Shown here piece by piece: positions 53,545 through 63,566 of a DNA stretch of 64,000 nucleotides; position 1 is the first letter of the stretch, and each line of letters begins with the position of its first letter. A program made the translations under genes and the position numbers. This stretch comes from Micromonospora pattaloongensis (lineage in GTDB: Bacteria > Actinomycetota > Actinomycetes > Mycobacteriales > Micromonosporaceae): positions 310,001 to 374,000 of the forward strand of contig NZ_FNPH01000004.1 of NCBI RefSeq assembly GCF_900107255.1. The letters run 5' to 3'. A model generated the notes under the pieces. It searched no databases and had not been told where the DNA came from. It was given only the letters and a program-made list of their open reading frames with translations.

Positions 53545-54579
53545 TCACACCACGCCCGCCTCGCGCAGCAGCCGCCACAGTCCGGCACCGTCCGGCGCGC
53601 ACACCCACGGCTGACCGCCCGGCCCGGCGGAGCGATCCGTGTTGGCCGCCGTCGGCAGACCACCGGCCAACACCGCCTGAGTGGGAGACAGACGCCGGAT
53701 CGCCACCGCCGCCACGTTCTCCGGATGCGCGGCGGCGAAATCCGCGTAGATCTCCTGGTCGTGCTGCCCGTCGTCACCCACGAGCAGCCACCGCACGTGC
53801 GGGAACTCCCGGGCCAGCCGCGCCAGCGTCGAACGCTTGTGCTCCCGGCCGCTGCGGAACCAGCGGTCCTTCGTCGGCCCCCAGTCCGTCAGCAGCAGCG
53901 GCCCCGGCGGATACAGGTGCCGGGACAGGAACCGGGTCAACGCCGGCGCGACATTCCACGCCCCGGTGGACAGGTAGAACATCGGAGCGCCGGCACGGGC
54001 GGTGGTCAACCGCTCGAACAGCACCGCCATGCCGGGCACCGCCGCGCGCGCGTGCTCGTCGAGGACGAACGTGTTCCACGCCGCGAGCAGCGGCCGCGGC
54101 AACGCGGTCACCATGACCGTGTCGTCGATGTCGGACAGGATGCCGAAACGCACCGCGGGATCGACGACGCGGACCGACGCCTGCACCGGCTCGGCGCCCT
54201 CGACCCTCAGCCGCACCGTCGCCCAGCCGGGCGTGAAGTCGTCGCCGTCGACCACACAGTCGACGTACCCGCCGCGGTCGGCGAGCGCCTCGTGCCGACG
54301 TCCACCCGCCTCGATCACCACCGACGCCCCGTTGACCGGTCGGGCGGTGAAGCTCCGCCAGCCGCGCACCTTCGCCGGACGCCGTCCCGGTCGCGGATCG
54401 GGGGGCGTCAACACCACCCGCGCCATGACCCGCGCCCAGGCCGAGGCCCCGTAGCCGGTGTACGCGAGGATCAGCGGACGCCAGCCGCGCCGGCACAGCC
54501 GTCGCGCGACGAACTCGTTGACAGCGTCCTCGATCCGCGCCGCACGGTGCAGCGCATGGGCCGTGGGCGTGGTCGACAT
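53545..54579 (-). CDS. App1-family phosphatase (DUF2183)
   Basis: A 344 aa protein with the App1 (phosphatidate phosphatase) HAD-like catalytic domain. GILSDIDDTVMVT carries the DxDxT motif near residue 150, FYLSTGAWNVAP and KRSTLARLAREFP with WLLVGDDGQHDQEIYADF supply the later HAD motifs. The N-terminal 140 residues form a beta-rich accessory domain (SVVIEAGGRRHEALADRGGY). Lipid phosphate substrates are inferred from yeast App1. Confidence 0.88.
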   Translation of the reverse strand: MSTTPTAHALHRAARIEDAVNEFVARRLCRRGWRPLILAYTGYGASAWARVMARVVLTPPDPRPGRRPAKVRGWRSFTARPVNGASVVIEAGGRRHEALADRGGYVDCVVDGDDFTPGWATVRLRVEGAEPVQASVRVVDPAVRFGILSDIDDTVMVTALPRPLLAAWNTFVLDEHARAAVPGMAVLFERLTTARAGAPMFYLSTGAWNVAPALTRFLSRHLYPPGPLLLTDWGPTKDRWFRSGREHKRSTLARLAREFPHVRWLLVGDDGQHDQEIYADFAAAHPENVAAVAIRRLSPTQAVLAGGLPTAANTDRSAGPGGQPWVCAPDGAGLWRLLREAGVV

Positions 54580-54718
54580 TGCGTCACCCTGCCCGCCGCT
54601 GATCGGCGCTAAACGGCCTCACCCCATCGGTGCGGCGCGCACCACAGGGGGAGGCCGCGCCGGCACGGCACGCCGGCGGCGCTGGGCGAATCCGCCGCCC
54701 GGTGGCACGATCGCACAG

Positions 54719-55162
54719 GTGACCAGTGCCTCCGCGCAGACTCAGCGCCTGCGCGACCTCGCGCGGCTGCGCCGCGTCCGCGACCGGATCGACCGGGAGT
54801 ACGCGCAGCCGCTGGACGTCGAGGCGCTGGCCCGCGGCGTGAACATGTCGGCCGGACACCTCAGCCGCGAGTTCCGGCGCGCCTACGGCGAGTCCCCGTA
54901 CGCCTATCTGATGACCCGGCGCATCGAGCGGGCGATGGCGCTGCTGCGTCGTGGCGACCTCAGCGTCACCGAGGTCTGTTTCGCGGTCGGCTGCGCGTCG
55001 CTGGGCACCTTCAGCACTCGCTTCACGGAGTTGGTCGGTGTGCCGCCCAGCACCTACCGGGCCCGGGCGGCTCACGCGACCGCGGAGATGCCGCCATGCG
55101 TCGCGAGACAGGTGACCAGACCGATCAGGAATCGAGAAGCGCGGGTCACGAGCCGCACGTAG
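54719..55162 (+). CDS. AraC-family regulator, short
   Basis: A 147 aa protein that is essentially only the AraC DNA-binding domain: LDVEALARGVNMSAGHLSRE and LSVTEVCFAVGCASLGTFST form the two HTH units, ending with GVPPSTYR. GTG 54719 with CACGAT 7 nt upstream may be leaderless. It lies 11 nt before a VOC protein gene, and this AraC-VOC pairing is common in actinobacteria, where the VOC protein may bind the signal. Confidence 0.9.
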   Translation: MTSASAQTQRLRDLARLRRVRDRIDREYAQPLDVEALARGVNMSAGHLSREFRRAYGESPYAYLMTRRIERAMALLRRGDLSVTEVCFAVGCASLGTFSTRFTELVGVPPSTYRARAAHATAEMPPCVARQVTRPIRNREARVTSRT

Positions 55163-55173
55163 CGTGAGGCGCT

Positions 55174-55584
55174 ATGGACCTCACCATTCACGCGAGCTTC
55201 CTCCCGCATACCGACCCGGACGCCTCCCTGGCCTTCTACCGCGACACCCTCGGCTTCGAGGTCCGCAACGACGTCGGAAACGGCACGATGCGCTGGATCA
55301 CCGTCGGCCCCGCCGACCAGCCCGGCACGTCGATCGTCCTGCACCCGCCGGCCGCCGACCCCGGCATCACCGACGACGAGCGCCGCACCATCGCCGAGAT
55401 GATGGCCAAGGGCACGTACGCGATGCTTCTGCTGGCCACCAAGGACCTCGACGGCACCTTCACGCGGCTGCAGGCCGGCGACGCCGAGGTCGTCCAGGAG
55501 CCGACCGTGCAGCCGTACGGGGTCCGCGACTGCGCCGTACGCGATCCCGCGGGCAACCTGCTCCGCATCCAGGAGCTGCGCTGA
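55174..55584 (+). CDS. VOC family (glyoxalase/bleomycin-resistance-like) protein
   Basis: A 136 aa vicinal oxygen chelate protein. ASFLPHTDPDASLAFYRDTL and the paired fold end VRDCAVRDPAGNLLRIQEL are typical. Metal ligands are not certain: the N-terminal His and late Glu can serve. TAGCGT lies 8 nt before ATG 55174. It sits between AraC and a UvrA-like gene, so it may bind or sequester a DNA-damaging compound as bleomycin-resistance proteins do. Inferred only. Confidence 0.88.
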   Translation: MDLTIHASFLPHTDPDASLAFYRDTLGFEVRNDVGNGTMRWITVGPADQPGTSIVLHPPAADPGITDDERRTIAEMMAKGTYAMLLLATKDLDGTFTRLQAGDAEVVQEPTVQPYGVRDCAVRDPAGNLLRIQELR

Positions 55585-55679
55585 GCCGCTCGCGCGCCAC
55601 CCCCCGCCGACGGCGCTGATCAGGTAGACAGGGGACCGCCACGACCGCGAAGGCGACCCCGCCACCAGATGGAGACACC

Positions 55680-58073
<2,394 letters not shown>

Positions 58074-59035
58074 CCGAGGCTCTCGCGGACACCCCGGGAC
58101 GAGCCTTAGCATCTGCGTCGACTCGTCCCAGGGTCGGCGCGAGGACATCTCTGGGTCGCGCCGGGGGAGGCTGACGCGTTCGACCACGAGCCCGTGGACG
58201 TGGTCGCGTGGCTGGCCTGCCCGATCGACGGCGATGACTGGCCAGGGGAGTAGGGGTGCTTGTGATCTCGCGGGTCTCGGGGATGTGTGAGGCGCGGTCC
58301 ACCTTTCCGCCGCCGGGGGCGCAGCTCCCACGGTGTCGGCCGCTGCAGAGCTCGGCCCGGCGGGCGTCGCGGGAGACACGGCCGGTGGGCCGGCTGGCAG
58401 GTGATCCCGCCCGGGAGGATGCCGACGTGGGGGCCGTAGTCGCGCGTGCCACGGGTTAGCGGTAGCCGGAGATCTCACCGGTGACGGTGAACGGCTCCGG
58501 CGTAGGCACGTTGCCGCGGTTCACGCCTTCCGGGCAGGGCTCGAGGAGCGTGGCGCGCCTCCGATGTGTTTGTTCGATAATGCACATTATGTCAAGTAGC
58601 GGATTATCGGGGAGCTCCGACAGGGGTGCGGGCCCCTCCCCGGAGCCTTGGCGCGTGCCGCGTACCCACACCCGCACACGGGCGTGGTGGCGGCATGTCG
58701 CTGCCGAGCCGGCGGGCAGCCACGGCGTACACACCGGTGGTGTCGGCGCGGTCCGTGCAGCGCAGCCTGCCGCGCGGCCCCGGACCGGCCGCAACGGCTA
58801 CCTGGCGCCCGTCAACAATCTGGGCCTCCCCGCCGCGCCGACTCCCGTGGCCCGCGCCCGTTTTCCCCCGGTCGACGCGAGGACACCGCCATGCCGCGGC
58901 CTGAGGGCTTCCGATCAGACACCGCAACCCGGCCCACCCCGCAGCCGCGACGAGCGACCCGCCTGAGCCGGCTCGGGGCTACCTCGCCACGGGTAGGTCT
59001 CGCGCAAAACCCGAAAATCCTGCATAATATTCCTT
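58074..59035. other. 962-nt low-coding region
   Basis: The largest gap in the window. Frames are short and codon bias is weak. One plus-strand frame ending at TAG 58251-58253 reads VAPGEADAFDHEPVDVVAWL before its stop and could be a gene remnant, but it has no start. A minus-strand 43-codon frame is listed separately. AT-rich dyads occur at 58577-58590 and 59020-59041. No tRNA or clear att repeat was seen beside the recombinase gene. Confidence 0.5.
58456..58587 (-). CDS. possible 43 aa small ORF
   Basis: ATG 58587 opens a frame beginning MCIIEQTHRRRATLLE and ending PFTVTGEISGYR. The start codon lies in the AT-rich dyad ATAATG-CA-CATTAT, and TTGACA lies just upstream, so transcription would begin beyond the ATG. 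No ribosome site. It may be the tail of a decayed gene. Low confidence. Confidence 0.2.
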   Translation of the reverse strand: MCIIEQTHRRRATLLEPCPEGVNRGNVPTPEPFTVTGEISGYR

Positions 59036-59041
59036 ATGCAG
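59020..59041 (+). promoter_or_regulatory. palindrome over -10 and start of recombinase gene
   Basis: Arms CTGCATAA (59020-59027) and TTATGCAG (59034-59041) pair perfectly around 6 nt. CATAAT (59023-59028) is a -10-like box 7 nt before ATG 59036, and the right arm covers the start codon. A bound repressor would block a leaderless message. Confidence 0.65.
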
Positions 59042-60037
59042 CACAAAGGTGACGAAACGGTACTTACTCTCATCGAGGAGTTCCTGATCGCCCGGACCAC
59101 CCGTAAGCCGTCCCCGCACACGCTGGCGGCCTACCGCCGCGACCTGCTCGCCATCGCCCGGCTGGTCGCCGAGGATCCCGATGCTTCCCTCCCCCTCGCG
59201 ACCCTGCCGATCGGGGCGCTGACCGCGCGCGCCCTGCGGGCGGCGTTCGCCCGCTTCGCCGCTCCCCGCGCCGCCGCCTCGATCTACCGGGCCTGGTCCA
59301 CCTGGAACAGCTTCTTCGCGTTCCTGGTCGCCGACGGTGTCGTGGCCGGCAATCCCATGCCGGCCGTGGACAAGCCGACGGTGCCGCTCCCCTCGCCCAA
59401 GCCGCTGCGCGGCGAGGAGACACCGGAGCAGTTGCTGCAGGCGGTGGCGCGGGACGACCGGCGGCAGCGGCACCCGTGGCCCGAGCGGGACCTGGCCGTG
59501 CTCGCGTTGGCGCTCTGCGCCGGGCTGCGCCTGTCGGAGCTGCTCTCGCTGCGGGTCGGGTCGCTCGCCGGGCGGCCCGGCGAGCGCCGGGTGGAGGTGG
59601 CCGGCAAGGGCGGCAAGCCGCGGGTGATCCCGATCGAGCCGGAGCTCGACGCCGTGGTCAACGGCTATCTGGAGAGTCGGCGGCGACGCTTCGGGGCGCG
59701 GTCGGTGCGCCGGGATTCGGTGCTGCTGGTGGACCGCTTCGGTGAGCCGCTGCGTCGGGGTGGTCTGCAGTATCTGGTGGAGTCCTGCTACCGGCGGGCG
59801 GGCATCACGGACCGGGTGCCGCGCGGCGCTCAGCTGCACGCGTTGCGGCACACGTTCGCGACGCGGTTGGCCGAGGACGGGGCGAGCGCGTCGGAGATCA
59901 TGCGGTTGCTGGGGCACGCGACGTTGACGACGAGCCAGAACTACATCGACGTGACGGCGGGCCAGCAGCGGGCGGCGGTGCGGGCCAATCGGACCAACCG
60001 GGCGCTGGGCCGCCTCTACCCCGCCGAGCCGGGCTGA
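59036..60037 (+). CDS. tyrosine recombinase (integrase/XerC-like)
   Basis: A 333 aa recombinase. An N-terminal SAM-like core-binding domain (SPHTLAAYRRDLLAIARLV, about 20-110) precedes the catalytic domain with Arg in LCAGLRLSELLSLRVG, Lys in GKGGKPRVIP, HxxR in LHALRHTFATRL, and His/Tyr in LGHATLTTSQNYIDV. All catalytic residues are present. The start is leaderless under a palindrome. It may be XerC-like housekeeping or a mobile-element enzyme; no att site was found. Its 3' end overlaps the GNAT gene by 22 nt. Confidence 0.92.
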   Translation: MQHKGDETVLTLIEEFLIARTTRKPSPHTLAAYRRDLLAIARLVAEDPDASLPLATLPIGALTARALRAAFARFAAPRAAASIYRAWSTWNSFFAFLVADGVVAGNPMPAVDKPTVPLPSPKPLRGEETPEQLLQAVARDDRRQRHPWPERDLAVLALALCAGLRLSELLSLRVGSLAGRPGERRVEVAGKGGKPRVIPIEPELDAVVNGYLESRRRRFGARSVRRDSVLLVDRFGEPLRRGGLQYLVESCYRRAGITDRVPRGAQLHALRHTFATRLAEDGASASEIMRLLGHATLTTSQNYIDVTAGQQRAAVRANRTNRALGRLYPAEPG

Positions 60038-60597
60038 GGGTCGCGTCGCAGCCAGTCGGCGCGGTGCAGCGCGTATTCGACCTCGCCGTGCTCGGCGCCG
60101 TCGATCGGGTCGGGCCAGTCCCGGTGGAAGGTGCGCACCAGGGTCAGTCCGGCCTTCTCCATGACGCGTCGGGAGCGGACGTTGACGGTCATGGTCTGCG
60201 CGTACACCCGCTGGGCGTCGAGTTCGGTGAAGGCCCTGCGCAGCAGGGCCCGCGAGCCTTCGGTGGCGTACCCCCTGCCCCACGCGGCGCGGCGCAGGCG
60301 GTATCCGAGCTCGAGTTCGTCGGTGCGCCCGTCGTCGCCGGGGCGCAGTTCGAACCAGCCGAGGAACTGTCCGCTGCTGGTGTCGATGGCCGCCCAGTAG
60401 CCGTGATTGTCGAAGCGGCGGTGGTAGTCGAGCATCCGGGGCAGCGTGCGGGTGGCGATCACCTCGGGCGGGGTGGGTACGCCGCCGGTGAGGTAGCGCA
60501 TGACCTCGGGGTCGGCGTCGAGCGCGACCAGGTTGTCCAGGTCGGCCTCGGTGAAGCGGCGCAGGGTGAGTCGTTCGGTTTCCAGGAAGACGTGCAT
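60016..60597 (-). CDS. GNAT N-acetyltransferase (RimJ/RimL-like)
   Basis: A 193 aa acetyltransferase. FLETERLTLRRFTEADLDNL opens the RimJ/RimL-type GNAT fold, and the acetyl-CoA loop AAWGRGYATEGSRALLRRAF (Q/R-x-x-G-x-G/A) lies near residue 108, followed by NVRSRRVMEKAGL. ATG 60597. It can acetylate a protein N terminus or small amine; substrate unknown. Convergent with the recombinase. Confidence 0.92.
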   Translation of the reverse strand: MHVFLETERLTLRRFTEADLDNLVALDADPEVMRYLTGGVPTPPEVIATRTLPRMLDYHRRFDNHGYWAAIDTSSGQFLGWFELRPGDDGRTDELELGYRLRRAAWGRGYATEGSRALLRRAFTELDAQRVYAQTMTVNVRSRRVMEKAGLTLVRTFHRDWPDPIDGAEHGEVEYALHRADWLRRDPQPGSAG

Positions 60598-60728
60598 GGC
60601 GGTCCTTCGGAGGTGGCGGGTACCGCGTCAGTCTGGGCGGGGTGTGCCGAAGGGGCCAGCGGTTAACGCCGTCGGCGCCGGCCGCGCGTGGCGGCCCCGC
60701 GGCAGGTCGTGGGCGTGGGGCATTCCCG

Positions 60729-61715
60729 CTAGCCGTGGCGGCGGGCGCGGGCGGCCCAGATGGCGTACGAGGGGTCCCGGTCGAGGTTGTGGCGGTCGCG
60801 GTCGTAGCGGCGGGTGGTGCGTGGGTCGGCGTGGCCCATGGCGTCCTGGACGTCCTCCAGCGGTACGCCTTCGGCGCGGGCGGTGGTGGCGAAGGCGTGG
60901 CGCAGCGAGTGCGGTGACAGTTTGGCCCAGGCGGCGATGCCGGCGAGCTGGGCGTACCGGCGGACGAGCCGGAACACGGCGTGCCGGTCCAGGCGGGCGC
61001 CGGAGGTGGTGACGAGCAGCGGGCCGGTGAGCTGGTTGACCGGTATGCCGGCGGCGGCGGCGCGGGCGGCCAGGTAGGCGTCGACGGCGTAGGCGGTGCC
61101 GGGGGTGAGCGCGCGGCGGCGGGGGCGCCCGCCCTTGCCGACGAAGCGCACGCTGCGGTGGCCGCGTTCCTGTCCGAGGTCGGCGATGTCGAGTGAGACG
61201 AGTTCGCCGACGCGCAGGCCGAGGTCGGCGAGGAGGGTGAGGGCGGCGCGGTTGCGCGGGGCGGTCGGCCCGGTGTCGGCCTCGACGGCGGTGAGCAGGG
61301 CGTCGACCTCGTGTGGGGTGAGGCCGACGGTGGCGGAGTGGTCGCGGTCGACGTGGGGTCGGTCGGCGCCGGCGACGGGGTTGGCCTCGACGGCGCGCAG
61401 TTTGGCGAGGAAGGCGTACCAGCTGGACAGGGCGGAGAGTTTGCGGGCCACGGTGGCCGGGGTGAGGGGGCGGCCGCTGCGGGGGTCCAGGGTGGACTCC
61501 AGGGCGCGGGCGTATTCGTTGACGTCGAGGAAGGTCACGGCGAGCGGGTCGAGTTTGCGGTGGGCGCACCAGGCGAGCCAACCGGCGACGTCGCGGCGGT
61601 ACGCGGCGCGGGTGTGCTCGGAGAGGCGGCGGTTGCGCAGCCATGCCTCGGTGAAATCGTGCGGGCCGGCGTCGGGACGGGCGAGCGTGGCCCTGCGGGT
61701 CCGCACGAGATCCAT
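60729..61715 (-). CDS. tyrosine recombinase (second, divergent type)
   Basis: A 328 aa recombinase only distantly like the one at 59036. Core-binding domain (LSEHTRAAYRRDVAGWLAWC), then catalytic Arg in LLADLGLRVGELVSLDI, Lys in VGKGGRPRRR, HxxR in SPHSLRHAFATTA and MGHADPRTTRRYDRDR. This GHADPRTTRRYDR ending is typical of mobile actinobacterial integrases. ATG 61715 has a weak ribosome site. No excisionase or att was seen. It lies 132 nt from the GNAT gene. Confidence 0.9.
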   Translation of the reverse strand: MDLVRTRRATLARPDAGPHDFTEAWLRNRRLSEHTRAAYRRDVAGWLAWCAHRKLDPLAVTFLDVNEYARALESTLDPRSGRPLTPATVARKLSALSSWYAFLAKLRAVEANPVAGADRPHVDRDHSATVGLTPHEVDALLTAVEADTGPTAPRNRAALTLLADLGLRVGELVSLDIADLGQERGHRSVRFVGKGGRPRRRALTPGTAYAVDAYLAARAAAAGIPVNQLTGPLLVTTSGARLDRHAVFRLVRRYAQLAGIAAWAKLSPHSLRHAFATTARAEGVPLEDVQDAMGHADPRTTRRYDRDRHNLDRDPSYAIWAARARRHG

Positions 61716-61861
61716 GGGGCAATCTTCGCAACGTGGATCATGGTGTGCTCCGCGACACGCCGGCCGGTGCGTGATTCCCGGCGGGGTCCGGGAGGCCGCT
61801 GCCCTCCCCCGCATGGGCGATGGTCCGCGTTCTGTCGGTGGCGGCGGTTAGGTTCGCACCC

Positions 61862-62854
61862 GTGCGTGCCGCCCGCCTGTTGTCGTTGCTGCTGTTGTTG
61901 CAGACACGTGGGCGGATGACGGCGCAGCAGCTCGCCGGGGAGCTGGAGGTGTCGGTGCGCACGGTCTACCGCGACGTCGAGTCGCTGGGCGCGGCCGGCG
62001 TGCCGGTGTACGCCGAGCGTGGCCCCGCCGGCGGTTACCGGTTGCTCGACGGCTACCGCACGCGGCTGACGGGGATGACCGGGGATGAGGCGGACACGCT
62101 GTTGCTGGCCGGCATGCCGGGGCCGGCCGCCGAGCTGGGTCTGGGCGCGATGGTGGCGGCGGCGGAGCTGAAGCTGCTCGCGGCGTTGCCGCCGGAGTTG
62201 GGTGACCGGGCGGCGCGGGTGCGGCAGCGTTTTCATCTCGACGCGGCCGGCTGGTTCCGCGCTGACGAGCCCACGCCGCATCTGGCGGGGTTGGCCGACG
62301 CGGTGTGGAACGACCGGCTGGTCGAGCTCCGTTACCGGCGGTGGAAGCAGCCGCGGGAGGTGACGCGCACGCTGGCGCCGCTGGGGGTGGTGCTCAAGGC
62401 GGGCCGGTGGTATTTGGTGGCGCGCGCCGGTACGGAGGTCCGCGCCTACCGGGTGGGGGCGGTGTTGGAGCTGACCGTGCGGGAGGAGCGTTTCGCGCGC
62501 CCCGACGACTTCGACCTGGCCGGGTTCTGGCAGGCGTGGGCGCAGCGTTACGAGGAGAGCGTCTACCGCGACGAGGCGACGGTGCGGGTGACGGCGGCGG
62601 CGTTGGAGCGGATGCCGTTCGTCTTCGCGCCGGCGATGTCGCGCGCGGCGCGGGCGGCCGCCGGGCCGGCGGACGAGGCGGGGTGGTTGCGTACGGTCGT
62701 GCCGATCGAGTCGATCGCGCACGGCCACACGGAGCTGCTCAAGCTCGGCGCGGACGTCGAGGTGCTGGCCCCGGCGGCGCTGCGGGAACGATTCGCCGCG
62801 ACGGCCCGCGACCTGGGGCGGCTGTACGCGGGCGGGGACAAGGCGCCGTCCTGA
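61862..62854 (+). CDS. HTH-WYL transcriptional regulator
   Basis: A 330 aa regulator. The N-terminal HTH-11 (RGRMTAQQLAGELEVSVRTV, then PAGGYRLLDGYRTRLTGM) and the WYL domain with GRWYLVARAGTEVRAYRVG near residue 180 and a C-terminal WCX region are present. WYL domains sense nucleic acid or nucleotide ligands and often act in DNA damage or defence loci. TAGGTT (61849-61854) lies 7 nt before GTG 61862, a likely leaderless promoter. It is divergent from the recombinase gene. Confidence 0.92.
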   Translation: MRAARLLSLLLLLQTRGRMTAQQLAGELEVSVRTVYRDVESLGAAGVPVYAERGPAGGYRLLDGYRTRLTGMTGDEADTLLLAGMPGPAAELGLGAMVAAAELKLLAALPPELGDRAARVRQRFHLDAAGWFRADEPTPHLAGLADAVWNDRLVELRYRRWKQPREVTRTLAPLGVVLKAGRWYLVARAGTEVRAYRVGAVLELTVREERFARPDDFDLAGFWQAWAQRYEESVYRDEATVRVTAAALERMPFVFAPAMSRAARAAAGPADEAGWLRTVVPIESIAHGHTELLKLGADVEVLAPAALRERFAATARDLGRLYAGGDKAPS

Positions 62855-62892
62855 CCGCGGTGTCGCCGACGGTCGGGGCTGTCCCGTGCGGG

Positions 62893-62943
62893 GCGCGCCG
62901 GGCGGTCGGACGCGGAAGGGGGGCGGCCGACCGTCCGGCGCGC
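62893..62943. terminator. bidirectional terminator
   Basis: A 17-bp stem with one G-U pair (62893-62909 with 62927-62943) between the convergent WYL and hsp20 genes. Confidence 0.75.
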
Positions 62944-62961
62944 GGTGCCGGGCGGGCGCGG

Positions 62962-63384
62962 TCAGGCGTTGATCTGCTTGCGGCCGTTGCCGACGGAGAT
63001 GCTCACCCGGCGCGGCTTGGCCTTCTCCGCCACCGGGATGCGCAGGGTGAGAACGCCGTTGTCGTAGCCGGCGTCGAGCTGGTCGGTGTCGAGGGTGTCG
63101 CCGAGGAAGAGCTGCCGGGTGAAGGTGCCCATCGGCCGTTCGGCGGCGACGAGTTCCACCCCGTCGCCGGTGGCGCGGCGGCGCTGCGCGCGCACCGTCA
63201 GCACGTTGCGTTCGACGGTGCAGTCGATGCTGTCGGGGTCGACGCCGGGCAGGTCGAAGACGGCCTAGAAGTAGTCGCCGTCGCGGTAGGCGTCGAGGTG
63301 CATGACCGCGGGCCGGGCGGTGCTGCCGAACAGCTGCTCCGTCATGCGGTCGATCTCGCGGAACGGGTCGGTGCGCATCAACAT
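62962..63384 (-). pseudogene. Hsp20/alpha-crystallin small heat shock protein, interrupted by TAG
   Basis: From ATG 63384 (AGGAGG upstream) the frame reads [20 protein letters not shown] to DGDYF, then codon 40 is TAG (63265-63267), after which the same frame goes on AVFDLPGVDPDSID, with VERNVLTVRAQRRR and LTLRIPVAEKAKPRRVSISV to the stop. The full 140-codon frame is an ordinary Hsp20, so the TAG truncates it before the alpha-crystallin domain. A single base change from TGG, CAG, GAG or TAC, a sequencing error, or readthrough could explain it. The HAIR promoter upstream is intact. Confidence 0.88.
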
Positions 63385-63423
63385 GTCGAAACCTCCTCGG
63401 TGCTCCTACGCCGAAGATCCAAG

Positions 63424-63444
63424 GTTGAGTCCGTCTGACTCAAC
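63424..63444. promoter_or_regulatory. HspR HAIR element
   Basis: GTTGAGT - 7 nt - ACTCAAC matches the HspR inverted repeat CTTGAGT-N7-ACTCAAG at 12 of 14 arm positions. It lies 40 nt upstream of the hsp20 start, in the promoter position. HspR with DnaK should repress hsp20 until heat shock. Confidence 0.88.
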
Positions 63445-63566
63445 TCTGTTCCTAGATTTAGCGCGCGTGGGCGTGCCCGTCAAGTGGAATGGCGGACGGG
63501 GCGTGATTCCGTCGCGTCGCCCCGCCCACGCGCCCGGATGCACCGCCGCCTCATCGTGGTGTGCGG

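Noticed and set aside
58098-58253. Frame ending VAPGEADAFDHEPVDVVAWL and a short tail, with stop at 58251-58253
   Set aside because: It reads like a real protein end but has no start or upstream body; kept only as a possible remnant in the intergenic entry.
58074-62000. Integrated prophage or ICE
   Set aside because: Two recombinases are present, but no structural, replication, transfer or excisionase genes and no tRNA or att repeats were found.
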